DNA from: Romeriopsis navalis LEGE 11480 | GTDB lineage: Bacteria > Cyanobacteriota > Cyanobacteriia > Leptolyngbyales > Leptolyngbyaceae | DNA: 64,000 bases | Assembly (NCBI RefSeq): GCF_015207035.1 | Contig: NZ_JADEXQ010000013.1 | Span: 1 to 64,000, forward strand | Direction: 5' to 3' | Part shown: positions 35,541-45,010 of the stretch, one piece after another | Layout: the number at the start of each line of letters is the position of its first letter | Numbering within the stretch: position 1 is the first letter of the stretch | Translations under genes and position numbers: made by a program | The notes under the pieces: model-generated | What the model saw: the letters and a program-made list of their open reading frames with translations, nothing else | What the model was told of the DNA's origin: nothing | The model's database searches: none

Positions 35541-37127
35541 ATGTTGCGTTGGATTGTGGCTCGAATTCGGGTTCTGTTGGCAGTATTAGTCAGTTGGTTG
35601 ATGTTGGCAGCGCCAGCGCTGGCGTTGCCTGTGCCTCCGGCCCCAACGGCGGAGATGTTGGCGCCGGCGGTGCCAGTGTCGCCGGCGAAGTCAATTCAGC
35701 CCTATCTTGATCGGGTGATGGATAACGTCACCGAATTCACCCTGGATAATGAACTGAAGTTTGTGGTCTTAGAACGCCACCAAGCGCCAGTGGTGTCATT
35801 TATGACCTATGCCGATGTCGGGGGCTCGGATGAGCCGCCGGGCTATACCGGCATTGCCCACTATTTAGAGCATTTGGCCTTTAAGGGGACCGATCGCATT
35901 GGCACCACTGATGCGGCGGCGGAACAGCGGTTGTTAGAAAAACTGGATGTGATCGCGGCGGAAATCCAGCAGGTGTCAAACTCGACTGATCCCGCAAAGT
36001 CGGAAAAACTGAAGGACTTACAAGACCAATTCAAGCAAACCGAAGTGGCGGCGCAGCAGTTTGTCGAACAGAATAAATACGGCCAGATTGTGCAGCAATC
36101 CGGGGGGACGGGTTTAAATGCCAATACCTCATCTGATGCCACCCGCTATTTCTACAGTTTCCCGTCGAATAAGCTGGAGCTGTGGATGTCGTTGGAATCA
36201 GAACGGTTTCTGAAGCCGGTGTTCCGCGAGTTCTATAAAGAGAAACAGGTGATCCTCGAGGAGCGTCGGATGCGCACCGAGAACTCGCCGATCGGTCAAC
36301 TGATCGAAGTCTTTTTAGCTAAAGCCTTCACGACTCATCCTTACCAACAACCCGTGATTGGTTCGCGCGCGGATTTGGAGCGGACGCTGCGCCCGGATGT
36401 GCAGAAGTTTTTTGAGACTTACTATGTGCCGAATAATCTGACGATCGCCATTGTTGGAGACGTTGATCCAGTTCAGGTGAAGCAACTGGCCCAGACTTAC
36501 TTTGGCCGGTTCCCGAAGCGACCGGCTCCCCCCGCGGTGACGGTGGTCGAACCGCCGCAAACTGAGACCAAAGAATTTACCCTGCGGCTCAACAGTCAGC
36601 CCTGGTACGTCGAAGCCTACCATCGCCCGGCCGTGAATCACCCGGATAGCGTGGTGTACGATGCGCTATCGAGCATCCTGAGTGATGGCCGGACTTCCCG
36701 TTTCTATCAAAAGCTCGTCCAGGAGCAAAAGGTGTCGCTGAATGCCCAAAGTTTCAACGGCTTTCCGGGTGATAAATATCCTAACTTGATCATGTTTTAT
36801 GCCCTGACCGCGCCGGGGCGCAGCGTCGATGAAGTGCAAACCGCCTTTCATGCCGAGATCGATCGCTTGATCAAAACGCCGGTTTCGACGGAAGAACTCG
36901 ATCGGGTGAAAACCCAAGCGCGGGAGGGACTGCTACGATCGCTCGATTCCAACTCGGGGATGGCCCAAGCCTTGCTGGAGTACGAAAATAAGACCGGGAG
37001 TTGGCGGAATTTGTTTAAGCAAATTGATGAGATTGCGGCGATTACCCCAGCGGATATTCAGCGCGTAGCCAAGGCGACGTTTACGCCCGAAAATCGGACG
37101 ATTGGCCGAATCTTGCCCAAAGCCTGA
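35541..37127 (+). CDS. M16-family zinc peptidase, catalytic member
   Basis: The 528-residue product has a signal peptide (residues 1-28, VLLAVLVSWLMLAAPALALP) and a Pro/Ala-rich spacer. The M16 peptidase N-domain follows with the inverted zinc motif HYLEH (about residue 109) and EERRMRTENSP downstream. The C-domain has VGDVDPVQVKQLAQTYFGRF. It should act in the periplasm. It is followed after 61 bases by a second M16 protein without the zinc motif, so the two probably form an active/inactive heterodimer, as is known for M16B pairs. Confidence 0.92.
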   Translation: MLRWIVARIRVLLAVLVSWLMLAAPALALPVPPAPTAEMLAPAVPVSPAKSIQPYLDRVMDNVTEFTLDNELKFVVLERHQAPVVSFMTYADVGGSDEPPGYTGIAHYLEHLAFKGTDRIGTTDAAAEQRLLEKLDVIAAEIQQVSNSTDPAKSEKLKDLQDQFKQTEVAAQQFVEQNKYGQIVQQSGGTGLNANTSSDATRYFYSFPSNKLELWMSLESERFLKPVFREFYKEKQVILEERRMRTENSPIGQLIEVFLAKAFTTHPYQQPVIGSRADLERTLRPDVQKFFETYYVPNNLTIAIVGDVDPVQVKQLAQTYFGRFPKRPAPPAVTVVEPPQTETKEFTLRLNSQPWYVEAYHRPAVNHPDSVVYDALSSILSDGRTSRFYQKLVQEQKVSLNAQSFNGFPGDKYPNLIMFYALTAPGRSVDEVQTAFHAEIDRLIKTPVSTEELDRVKTQAREGLLRSLDSNSGMAQALLEYENKTGSWRNLFKQIDEIAAITPADIQRVAKATFTPENRTIGRILPKA

Positions 37128-37188
37128 ATTGCACCTTGACCGATCACTCGACTCAAATCGCCTCTAGCTAGCTCAGCCGATAAACGTA

Positions 37189-38679
37189 ATGGATAAAAAT
37201 CAAGAAAAGCGGATTGCGCAAATTATTACGGTGACAGTGACGCTGCTGTTGATCCCGGCGCTGTTATTGCTGATGTCGGTATGGCCAGCCCATGCGGATG
37301 TGGGCCAGCCTAAGCACTATACGGAGTTGAAATTCCCACCGCTGCCGGAAATCCAGGTGCCAAAGTACGATCGCTTCACCCTGAAAAACGGCATTGTGGT
37401 CTACCTGATGGAAGACAAGGAATTACCACTGGTCAGTGGTACCGCCATGATTCGCACCGGGGAGCGGTTTGAAGCTGCTGATCAAACGGGTCTCGCGGAT
37501 GTGATGGCGACAGTCATGCGATCGGGCGGCACCAAGGCGCATCCTAGTGAACAACTAAACCAAATCCTGGAGCAAAAAGCGGCTTCGATCGAAGCGGGGA
37601 TGAGCGTCAATGCTGGGAGTGCTGGCTTTAGTGCGTTGAGTGAGGATTTGCCGCAGGTCTTGGATTTGTTCGCGGAAGTGTTGCAACAGCCAGCTTTCCC
37701 GGAGGATAAGCTCAACCTCGCGAAGGTGCAGATTCAGGGTGGGATTGCCCGCCGCAATGACAGTGCCAGTGACATCATGCGCCGTGAGTTTCGTAAATTG
37801 ATTTATGGGGAAACGAGTCCCTATGGTCGCACGGTGGAATACGCCACATTAGACAAAATCAACCGTCAAGATTTGGTGGACTTTTACCAAACTTGGTACC
37901 GGCCGGAAAACCTGATTTTAGGGATTGTCGGTGACTTTGATGCCCCAGCGCTCAAAGCCCAGCTGGCGGAGCGGTTTGGCAGTTGGCAGGCGGATACCCC
38001 CAAACCGCGTCAGCCGCGTTTACCCCTTGTGCGTCAACGTCGCCAAGATGGGGTCTACTTGGTGAATCAACCCCAACTCAACCAAAGTTCAATTCGGTTG
38101 GGACATTTGGGCGGATTTGTGGGGGACTATGACTACCCCACGTTGGCGGTGATGAATGAAGTACTCAGTAGCTTTGGGGGACGGTTGTTTAACGAAATCC
38201 GATCGCGCCAGGGTTTAGCCTACTCGGTTTATGCCGCTTGGAGTCCCCAGTTCGACTATCAGGGCGTCTTTCTGGCGGGTGGGGATACGCGATCGGCCGC
38301 GACAGTGCCCTTCGTCAAGTCGTTGAAAAAAGAGATCGAACGGATTCGCCAGGAGCTAATTTCTGAGACCGAACTCAAAGCGGCCAAAGATGCCGTCTTG
38401 AACTCCTTTATCTTCAACTTCCAAAAGCCAGCCCAGACGCTTTCCCGGCTGATGCGCTACGAATATTTTGGTTATCCACCGGATTTCATCTTCACCTATC
38501 AAAAGGGCATTGAAAATGCGACGATCGCCGACGTCCAGCGCGTCGCGCAGAAATATCTGGCACCCGACAAAATCGTGACGATCGTCGTCGGCAACGAAGC
38601 CGCCATCAAACCCAGCCTCAGCGAATTAGGCAAAGTCCGCGAAATCGACGTCACTATCCCCAAACCCACCGATTCGTGA
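37189..38679 (+). CDS. M16-family protein lacking the zinc motif
   Basis: The 496-residue product has a membrane signal (residues 13-35) and the M16 fold (FTLKNGIVVYLMEDKELPLV, VGDFDAPALKAQLAERFG, FGGRLFNEIRSRQGLAYSVY). At the place of HxxEH it reads TGLADVMATVM, so it cannot bind zinc and is not catalytic by itself. The R/Y-containing C-terminal segment typical of non-catalytic subunits (RSRQGLAYSV) is kept. It pairs with the upstream active homologue and probably helps bind substrate. Confidence 0.9.
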   Translation: MDKNQEKRIAQIITVTVTLLLIPALLLLMSVWPAHADVGQPKHYTELKFPPLPEIQVPKYDRFTLKNGIVVYLMEDKELPLVSGTAMIRTGERFEAADQTGLADVMATVMRSGGTKAHPSEQLNQILEQKAASIEAGMSVNAGSAGFSALSEDLPQVLDLFAEVLQQPAFPEDKLNLAKVQIQGGIARRNDSASDIMRREFRKLIYGETSPYGRTVEYATLDKINRQDLVDFYQTWYRPENLILGIVGDFDAPALKAQLAERFGSWQADTPKPRQPRLPLVRQRRQDGVYLVNQPQLNQSSIRLGHLGGFVGDYDYPTLAVMNEVLSSFGGRLFNEIRSRQGLAYSVYAAWSPQFDYQGVFLAGGDTRSAATVPFVKSLKKEIERIRQELISETELKAAKDAVLNSFIFNFQKPAQTLSRLMRYEYFGYPPDFIFTYQKGIENATIADVQRVAQKYLAPDKIVTIVVGNEAAIKPSLSELGKVREIDVTIPKPTDS

Positions 38680-38757
38680 GGGCGCGGGAGACACGCGCCC
38701 TTACCCATACGCATCCCCTCGATCTATCCCCCCGATCTATCCCATTCGATTCCCAAC

Positions 38758-39273
38758 ATGCAAGGCAAAATCGGCATCCTGCAAGGTGACATCACCCAAC
38801 TCCCCGTTGACGCGATCGTCAATGCCGCCAAGCCATCACTACTCGGGGGTGGCGGCGTGGATGGGGCGATCCATCGCGCCGCCGGGCCAGAACTATTAAC
38901 CGCTTGCCGTGCGCTCAACGGTTGCAAAACGGGTCAAGCCAAAATCACCTCCGGTTATCACCTGCCAGCACAATACGTGATCCATACAGTGGGCCCGATC
39001 TGGCGGGGTGGCGATGCCGGTGAAGCAGAACTGCTGCGATCTTGCTATCGCGAAAGTCTACGATTGGCCGTGGAAAATGGCATCAAGCTGATCGCATTCC
39101 CCGCGATTAGCTGCGGTGTCTATAGTTACCCGATCGATGCAGCGGCCCCAATTGCCCTATCGACCGTGGCGGAGTTTTTACAAACTGATGGTGACTCGAT
39201 CGATGGCGTTAGTTTTGTCTGTTTTGGTGATGAAACCTACAACGCCTATGTCGAGGCATTTGGCATGATTTAA
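38758..39273 (+). CDS. Macrodomain protein, probable O-acetyl-ADP-ribose deacetylase
   Basis: The 171-residue product is a single macrodomain. It has [20 protein letters not shown], the glycine-rich loop [17 protein letters not shown], and [14 protein letters not shown], as in YmdB/MacroD-type enzymes. These hydrolyse O-acetyl-ADP-ribose or remove ADP-ribose from proteins. Key Asn (VNAAK) and Asp (GGVDGAIH) positions are present. Two ADP-ribosylglycohydrolase genes lie 8 kb further on, so ADP-ribose handling recurs in this neighbourhood, but no direct link is seen. Confidence 0.93.
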   Translation: MQGKIGILQGDITQLPVDAIVNAAKPSLLGGGGVDGAIHRAAGPELLTACRALNGCKTGQAKITSGYHLPAQYVIHTVGPIWRGGDAGEAELLRSCYRESLRLAVENGIKLIAFPAISCGVYSYPIDAAAPIALSTVAEFLQTDGDSIDGVSFVCFGDETYNAYVEAFGMI

Positions 39274-39317
39274 CTGGCGAACTGTGATCTCCTGGATGAA
39301 TCCGGCACAATGAATCT

Positions 39318-40304
39318 ATGAATCGAATTGATTATTTGCGGATTAGTCTGGTCGATCGTTGTAATTTTCGCTGTACTTACTGCATGCCCGAGGGGATGCC
39401 GATTGATTATCTGCCGCCACCAAATCTGTTAACCCACGACGAATTGCTGGGGTTACTGCAAGAAGTCTTTATCCCGTTGGGGTTTACCCGCTTTCGATTG
39501 ACTGGGGGGGAGCCATTGGTGCGTCCGGACGTGGTGCCGATTGTGAAGGCGATCGCTGCCTTGCCCCAAACCGAAGATGTGTCGATGACGACCAATGCCT
39601 TTTTGCTGGCGAATGTTGCCCAGGATTTATATGACGCCGGTCTCAATCGGATCAATATCAGCCTTGATTCCTTAGACCCAGAAATTTTCGATCAAATCAT
39701 TGGCAATCGGGGTCGATCGCGCTGGCAGCAGGTTTGGTCTGGGATTCAGACGGCCTACGACGTGGGTTTTAATCCCCTGAAACTGAACGTGGTGGTAATT
39801 CCTGGCGTGAATGATCACGAAGTTCTGGATTTGGCGGCATTGAGTATTGAGCGCCATTGGCATGTGCGGTTTATTGAGTTTATGCCGATCGGCAATAGTG
39901 ATTTATTTGGCGATCGCGGTTGGATCGATTCAGAAACTATTCGCCAACAAATTCGCCAGCGTTGGGGTTTGGGCGAAGGTGAAGTTCAGGGCGCGGGTCC
40001 CGCCGATGTGTTTCAGATTCCGGGAGCCAAGGGAACCGTGGGATTTATTAGTCAGATGTCGGAGTGTTTTTGCGATCGGTGTAACCGGATGCGACTGTCG
40101 GCGGATGGTTGGTTGCGCCCTTGCCTGTTGAACGAAACGGGGCAGATTGATTTGCGATCGCAACTGCGATCGGGCGTGCCGTTAATTGATCTGCGCCAGC
40201 AAGTCGGTGACTTATTAGCGGCCAAACCGGAGATTAATTACAAAATGCGCGAGTCGGGCACAACCGGGATGTATGCCCGCACTATGTCCCAAATTGGAGG
40301 TTGA
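39318..40304 (+). CDS. moaA: GTP 3',8-cyclase MoaA
   Basis: The 328-residue product is a radical-SAM enzyme of molybdenum cofactor synthesis. The N-terminal cluster motif is CNFRCTYC (residues 14-21). The C-terminal cluster has [12 protein letters not shown] with a further Cys in LRPCLL. The protein ends in GG, which is needed in MoaA for GTP cyclisation. With MoaC it converts GTP to cyclic pyranopterin monophosphate. No other mo genes are in view. Confidence 0.96.
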   Translation: MNRIDYLRISLVDRCNFRCTYCMPEGMPIDYLPPPNLLTHDELLGLLQEVFIPLGFTRFRLTGGEPLVRPDVVPIVKAIAALPQTEDVSMTTNAFLLANVAQDLYDAGLNRINISLDSLDPEIFDQIIGNRGRSRWQQVWSGIQTAYDVGFNPLKLNVVVIPGVNDHEVLDLAALSIERHWHVRFIEFMPIGNSDLFGDRGWIDSETIRQQIRQRWGLGEGEVQGAGPADVFQIPGAKGTVGFISQMSECFCDRCNRMRLSADGWLRPCLLNETGQIDLRSQLRSGVPLIDLRQQVGDLLAAKPEINYKMRESGTTGMYARTMSQIGG

Positions 40305-40470
40305 GGCGGCGGCCTGATCCCGTTGGAGTGATCGATTGATAACGCTAGCCTAACGCCCTAATAATCAATTTCAAAGTCGATCATCTTGGTGATCGATAGA
40401 AAAGAGTCAATGCAAGACCGTATACTGGTCAAGGCTTAATTCTTTTTAATTCTTCTTGGCGGGCTGATCC

Positions 40471-41112
40471 TTGGGCGTTGAACTCCGGAGCTACGTATAT
40501 ATCGATCGCCTGCAATCGCAGCATGCAGCTTATCTCGGCACAGAGTCCCAGGGCTTTTTACCATTGCCCGGTGATTGTTCGCTGTGGATCGAGATTTCAC
40601 CGGGGATTGAGATTAACCGGATGATGGATACGGCGCTGAAGTCAGCGGTTGTGCGTCCTGGGGTGCAGATCGTCGAACGTTTGTATGGCTTGATGGAAAT
40701 TCATGCCAGTAGTCAAGGGGAGGTCCATGCCGCGTCGCGGGCGGTGTTGGATTATATCGGCGCTACGTCCCGCGATTGCTACAAACCCCGAATTATCTCT
40801 AACCAAATTATTCGCAATATTGATCCCCACCATACGCAGCTAATTAATCGATCGCGGCGCGGCAACATGATCTTGTCGGGGCAAACGCTGTATGTGTTGG
40901 AAGTTGAGCCAGCGGCCTATGCGGCCTTAGCGGCCAATGAAGCGGAGAAATCGGCCAATATCAATATTCTCCAAATTTCAGCCGTTGGTGCTTTCGGGCG
41001 ACTTTACTTAGGCGGGGCCGAGCAGGATATTAAGGCCGCGCAGCAAGGGATTGTCGCGGCCCTTGAATGTCTTCCGGGCCGGGAATTTAGTGGCTCGAAG
41101 CGGAAGGAATAG
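40471..41112 (+). CDS. ccmP: Carboxysome shell protein CcmP (tandem BMC domain)
   Basis: The 213-residue product starts at TTG 40471, which gives the conserved start [20 protein letters not shown]. Two bacterial-microcompartment domains follow each other (residues about 1-105 and 106-210). The second contains [20 protein letters not shown] and [20 protein letters not shown]. CcmP forms pseudohexameric trimers that stack face to face and can gate a large pore in the beta-carboxysome shell. As in other genomes it lies away from the main ccm operon. A pentapeptide-repeat gene starts 4 bases after its stop. Confidence 0.93.
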   Translation: MGVELRSYVYIDRLQSQHAAYLGTESQGFLPLPGDCSLWIEISPGIEINRMMDTALKSAVVRPGVQIVERLYGLMEIHASSQGEVHAASRAVLDYIGATSRDCYKPRIISNQIIRNIDPHHTQLINRSRRGNMILSGQTLYVLEVEPAAYAALAANEAEKSANINILQISAVGAFGRLYLGGAEQDIKAAQQGIVAALECLPGREFSGSKRKE

Positions 41113-41115
41113 CGG

Positions 41116-41925
41116 ATGAAGAATCGTCCCCATCTGCGGTTACTCCGTCAGGGCAATCAGCGCTGGGATGCTTGGCGATCGTCACAAACGCTGAAGCAAG
41201 TCGATCTGACGGAAATTAGTATTCGGGGTGAACGGTTTCACGGGATGGATCTGCGTTGGGTCAAGCTGAATCGGGCTTATTTAGACTATGCGGATCTGCG
41301 GTGGGCGGATTTTCGGTTTGCGGAGCTGGTGGATGCCAGTTTAATCGGCACAAATCTGTCGGAGGCCAATTTGTCAGAAGCCAATCTGATTGGCTCGGAA
41401 CTGCGGGAAGCGAAGTTTTTGGGTGCGGATCTAACGGGGGTGAATCTCGTCGGGACGCAGCTGTGGCGGACTCAGCTACAACATACTGACTTAGCTTCGG
41501 CTCAACTCCACCGGGCTTGTTTGGTGGAATCGAGTCTGATGGATGCGAACTTGGCGGATGCCGATTTGACCAGTGCTGTGTTGAATCAAGTAGAAGCAAA
41601 TGGGACGCATGCCTATCGCGCTAACTTTAGTCAGGCCCGGCTGATTCGATCGCACTTTGTGAATGCGTATTTGTTTGCGGCGAATTTTGGTGGGGCCGAT
41701 TTAGCTGGTTCCGATTTTGGTTGGGCAAACTTAACCAAAGCCAATTTTGCGGGTGCGAACCTACGCGGCGTGAACTTGCGCGGTGCGAAGGTCGCCGATG
41801 TGAATTTTATGGGTGCTGATTTGCGCGGGGCCTGCTTGCGGGATGTTGAGCTGAGTGAGGCGCAGCTACAAGCGGTGGGCTGGATGGATTCACCCGAGGA
41901 ACTTGCCCGTCGGCGTTTCTGTTAA
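41116..41925 (+). CDS. Pentapeptide-repeat protein
   Basis: The 269-residue product carries about 40 tandem A(D/N)LxX pentapeptides from residue 35 to 255 (LSEANLSEANLIGSELREA, ANLTKANFAGANLRGVNLRG). These form a right-handed quadrilateral beta-helix. No extra domain is visible. The spacing of 4 bases from ccmP strongly suggests translation from one message. Its function is unknown. Just past the stop, another frame (41926-42046) stays open and protein-like (NASRLAAVCHELAGRLGLRL). This could be a lost C-terminal extension or a tiny gene, so the 3' end deserves care. Confidence 0.88.
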   Translation: MKNRPHLRLLRQGNQRWDAWRSSQTLKQVDLTEISIRGERFHGMDLRWVKLNRAYLDYADLRWADFRFAELVDASLIGTNLSEANLSEANLIGSELREAKFLGADLTGVNLVGTQLWRTQLQHTDLASAQLHRACLVESSLMDANLADADLTSAVLNQVEANGTHAYRANFSQARLIRSHFVNAYLFAANFGGADLAGSDFGWANLTKANFAGANLRGVNLRGAKVADVNFMGADLRGACLRDVELSEAQLQAVGWMDSPEELARRRFC

Positions 41926-42044
41926 CGATATCTTTGGCGCTGCCCATATCTCTGACAATGCCAGTCGGCTGGCTGCGGTATGTCATGAATTGGCGGGTCG
42001 CTTGGGGCTACGGCTCAAACGAGACTACGGTCTGAAACCCACTT

Positions 42045-42080
42045 AAAACAAAAAGCCGGTAACTCAATGAGCACCGGTTC
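42045..42080 (-). terminator. Terminator after initiator tRNA
   Basis: On the minus strand AACCGGT pairs with ACCGGCT (one G-T pair) and is followed by TTTTTGTTTT. It ends the tRNA transcript 10 bases after the CCA. Confidence 0.7.
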
Positions 42081-42090
42081 TTTGTTTATT

Positions 42091-42167
<77 letters not shown>

Positions 42168-42314
42168 TCGTTCGCTTAGCTACTATAGCGTAGAACGTAT
42201 CGTAGATTGCAAACTTATTTCGGATAATTTGCGGAATGTCGTGTTTGAGCACTGAAGGCTAAACTGGAATAGCTCGCTGACGCTTCACTAGACCGCTGTT
42301 TGACACGTGATTCT

Positions 42315-43019
42315 ATGCAGATTTTAATTATTGAGGATGAGGCGGAAATCGCCCAATTGATCCAGCTTTATCTTGAAAAAGAAGGGTTTGCCTGTCGGAC
42401 TTGCCGTGACGGGATTACCGCGTTACAAGTTTTCCAAGAGCAACAGCCGGATCTAATTATTCTTGATCTGATGATTCCCGGTTTAGATGGGCTGGAAGTT
42501 TGTGCCCGGATTCGCCAAAAGCCAGGGGCGAAAGATCCCTACATCATGATGTTGACGGCGAAAGGGGAGGAGATCGATCGAATTATTGGCCTTTCCACCG
42601 GAGCCGATGACTATATGGTCAAACCCTTTAGTCCAAAGGAATTAGTGGCACGGGTCCGGGCGTTGCTGCGTCGCTCGATGCGGCAAGGGGGGCAAAGTGA
42701 GACCTATCAAACGGCGAGTTTTACGATCGATGTTGATCAGCGATCGGCCCAACGGCATCTGACTCCCGATCAGCCAGAGAATCTTGATCTGACGACGTTG
42801 GAATTTGATTTGCTGTCAACCTTTTTGAGCTATCCGGGTCGGGTCTGGAATCGATCGCAGCTGATTGACAAACTTTGGGGCAGCGATTTCTTTGGGGATG
42901 AGCGCGTTGTTGATACGCACATTGCCCGCCTGCGCAAAAAAATTGAACCGGACCCATCGAATCCGACGTTTGTCAAAACCGTGATTGGTGTGGGTTATAA
43001 ATTTGAGGATGCGACTTAG
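42315..43019 (+). CDS. OmpR-family response regulator
   Basis: From ATG 42315 the product is 234 residues. The receiver domain has acidic pair ED (IIEDEAE), phospho-acceptor D51 (LIILDLMIPG), Thr in MLTAKG and Lys in VKPFSPKEL. A winged-helix DNA-binding domain follows (VDTHIARLRKKIEPDPSNPTF, VIGVGYKF). No cognate kinase is adjacent on the same transcript; a membrane kinase gene lies 0.8 kb downstream beyond a convergent MarR gene. It may pair with that kinase (inference). Confidence 0.93.
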   Translation: MQILIIEDEAEIAQLIQLYLEKEGFACRTCRDGITALQVFQEQQPDLIILDLMIPGLDGLEVCARIRQKPGAKDPYIMMLTAKGEEIDRIIGLSTGADDYMVKPFSPKELVARVRALLRRSMRQGGQSETYQTASFTIDVDQRSAQRHLTPDQPENLDLTTLEFDLLSTFLSYPGRVWNRSQLIDKLWGSDFFGDERVVDTHIARLRKKIEPDPSNPTFVKTVIGVGYKFEDAT

Positions 43020-43086
43020 TTACCGCAATTTCGCTGCCGTGAGTTAGCGGCTACGACCTCTGGAGAATTAACGTCTCCCTGGATGA

Positions 43087-43617
43087 TCAATCGTGCGGTC
43101 GATCGATGACGGGCCTGTGACGGTGCAGCTTGAAGAGCAAATCTTTCAGGGTCAACATCTCGTCACTGGTCAGTGGTTGGCTGACGGCAGAAACAAGCCT
43201 GAAATGCTCTGGGAGCATGGCTTCGAGCCGTTGCCGACCGTTTACGGTCAGCGTGATAATCTGACGTCGTTTGTCATCGGGATGGTGCTGCCGTTGCAGC
43301 CAATTTTGCCGCTCTAAGCCATCGAGCAGTCCGGTAATGGTGCCCCGGGTGACGCCGGCCATCGTGGCACATTCGGAAGGGGTGAGAAATTCTTCGGGAA
43401 TTAAGGCGCGATCGGCTTGGTAAAGCAGCATTAACACGGTAAATTTGCCCGCTGATAAATCATACTTGGCAAAGTTGGCATCAATGATCGCGTGGATGTC
43501 ATGGGCCGTTTTGAGCAATGTGAGGCAGGTATCGACGGCGGCGACATCAAGTTCTGGATAACGCTGGGCCATGGCCTTGAGGGCATCATGTTGGGGCAGG
43601 TCGCGAGGCGATAACAC
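43087..43617 (-). CDS. MarR-family transcriptional regulator
   Basis: The 176-residue product has the MarR winged helix-turn-helix: LSAGKFTVLMLLYQ, then LTPSECATMAGVTRGTITGL as recognition part, and the wing HHPDDKRRQIITLTVNGR. Such proteins repress genes until a small ligand or oxidation releases them. It is divergent from the histidine kinase gene across 221 bases and so might control itself and the kinase-regulator pair. Ligand unknown. Confidence 0.92.
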   Translation of the reverse strand: MLSPRDLPQHDALKAMAQRYPELDVAAVDTCLTLLKTAHDIHAIIDANFAKYDLSAGKFTVLMLLYQADRALIPEEFLTPSECATMAGVTRGTITGLLDGLERQNWLQRQHHPDDKRRQIITLTVNGRQRLEAMLPEHFRLVSAVSQPLTSDEMLTLKDLLFKLHRHRPVIDRPHD

Positions 43618-43838
43618 AGGGCGGTACGGGGAGCGAATGTGAGTGCTTCATCATCAAACCGTACCCTTGCCCGGCTGTCTACTCCGGCTAATTGGGGACT
43701 CAATACTTATGAGCACGTCATGCATTACGGTGTGTTGCTGACATACGATCGTCACCTGGGTAAGCTAACCTAGGGCACATTGATTTGCGACGCTTCGGCT
43801 GGGTGCAAAATTGCTGATCTTCCCCCCGCGACTGACCC

Positions 43839-45008
43839 ATGCGACAGATTGACCTCAAAACCCGGCTCTTCCTCTCTCACATGATCGTCATGACGGTGGG
43901 GATTGCGACGCTCTTAGCCGTCGGGAAATTTTATTCGCCGCGCTTTTTTGTCGAGCATTTGCAGCAGTTAGAAATCGATGGCATCAATTTGGTGTTTGTC
44001 AAAAAACGGTTGGTCAATGGGTTTGAGTCGGCCTGGAGTCGTGGGGCGTTCTGGTCGATGATTGTCGGCGGTTCGATGGCAGGGATGCTGAGTTATCTGG
44101 TGTCCAAACGGATCATGCAGCCGTTGATTCAGATGCAAAAGATTACCCGTAAATTCGCCTCGGGCAATCTGGCAGAACGGATGCCGGCGAATGAAATCCC
44201 CGAATTAAATCGCCTTGCGGATAGTTTTAACCGGATGGCATTTGCGTTAGAAGATGTCGAGCAGCGACGCCGCGAATTAGTTAGTGACCTCACCCATGAA
44301 CTCCGAACGCCCCTGACCGTGGTGGAGGGATATTTAGAAGGGCTGGCCGATGGCACGATCGAGCCAGAACCAGAAATTTACGGTAACTTGGTGCGGGAAA
44401 CCAGCCGCTTAAAGCGCTTGGTAAATGACTTGCAGGAACTGTCCAAGGCGGAAGCGGGCTATCTGCCAATTCAGGCAAAACCATTGGCGGTGCGACCGTT
44501 GATGGATGAGCTCGTGCAGCGGTTTAGTGATCAGTTATTAGATAGCCCCACCCGGATCAAGCTCGATTGTCCCGAAAATTTGCCCCGGGTGATGGCCGAT
44601 GCCGAACGGGTAGAGCAAGTCTTAGTGAACTTGATTGGCAATGCGCTGCGCTATACACCGTCTGGAGATGTATCTTTGCAAGCCTGGGTTGGCGAACAAA
44701 AGCAATTTCTCTGGATTGGGGTGAAAGATACCGGTCAAGGGATTGCCCCAGAAGAGTTGCCCCATGTGTTTGAGCGATTTTGGCGATCGGATCGCTCCCG
44801 TGATCGCAACTCGGGGGGGACGGGAATTGGCTTGGCCATTTCGCGTCGCTTAGTTGAGTTGCAGAAAGGCGTGATTCGGGTTGAGAGTCAGTTAGGGCAG
44901 GGCAGTTTCTTCCAGTTTTCGTTGCCGATCGCCAAGAAAAGTCTTGGCTTGAGTGCGACGAAAGTGCTGGCCCCTGGTTCTGTCAATGTTGAAGATCAGA
45001 TGGTGTAG
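43839..45008 (+). CDS. Membrane sensor histidine kinase, BaeS/HisKA type
   Basis: The 389-residue product has two membrane helices (residues about 11-31 and 66-88) around a short extracytoplasmic loop and a HAMP linker (MQKITRKFASGNLAERMP). HisKA follows with phospho-acceptor H153 (SDLTHELRTPLTVVEGYLE), then HATPase with N box NLIGNALRYTP, G1 DTGQGIAPEE and G2 GGTGIGLAISRRL. The next gene, 2 bases on, is a NarL-type regulator. HisKA kinases normally serve OmpR-type regulators, so this pairing is unusual. The upstream OmpR-type regulator is an alternative partner. Confidence 0.92.
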   Translation: MRQIDLKTRLFLSHMIVMTVGIATLLAVGKFYSPRFFVEHLQQLEIDGINLVFVKKRLVNGFESAWSRGAFWSMIVGGSMAGMLSYLVSKRIMQPLIQMQKITRKFASGNLAERMPANEIPELNRLADSFNRMAFALEDVEQRRRELVSDLTHELRTPLTVVEGYLEGLADGTIEPEPEIYGNLVRETSRLKRLVNDLQELSKAEAGYLPIQAKPLAVRPLMDELVQRFSDQLLDSPTRIKLDCPENLPRVMADAERVEQVLVNLIGNALRYTPSGDVSLQAWVGEQKQFLWIGVKDTGQGIAPEELPHVFERFWRSDRSRDRNSGGTGIGLAISRRLVELQKGVIRVESQLGQGSFFQFSLPIAKKSLGLSATKVLAPGSVNVEDQMV

Positions 45009-45010
45009 GC

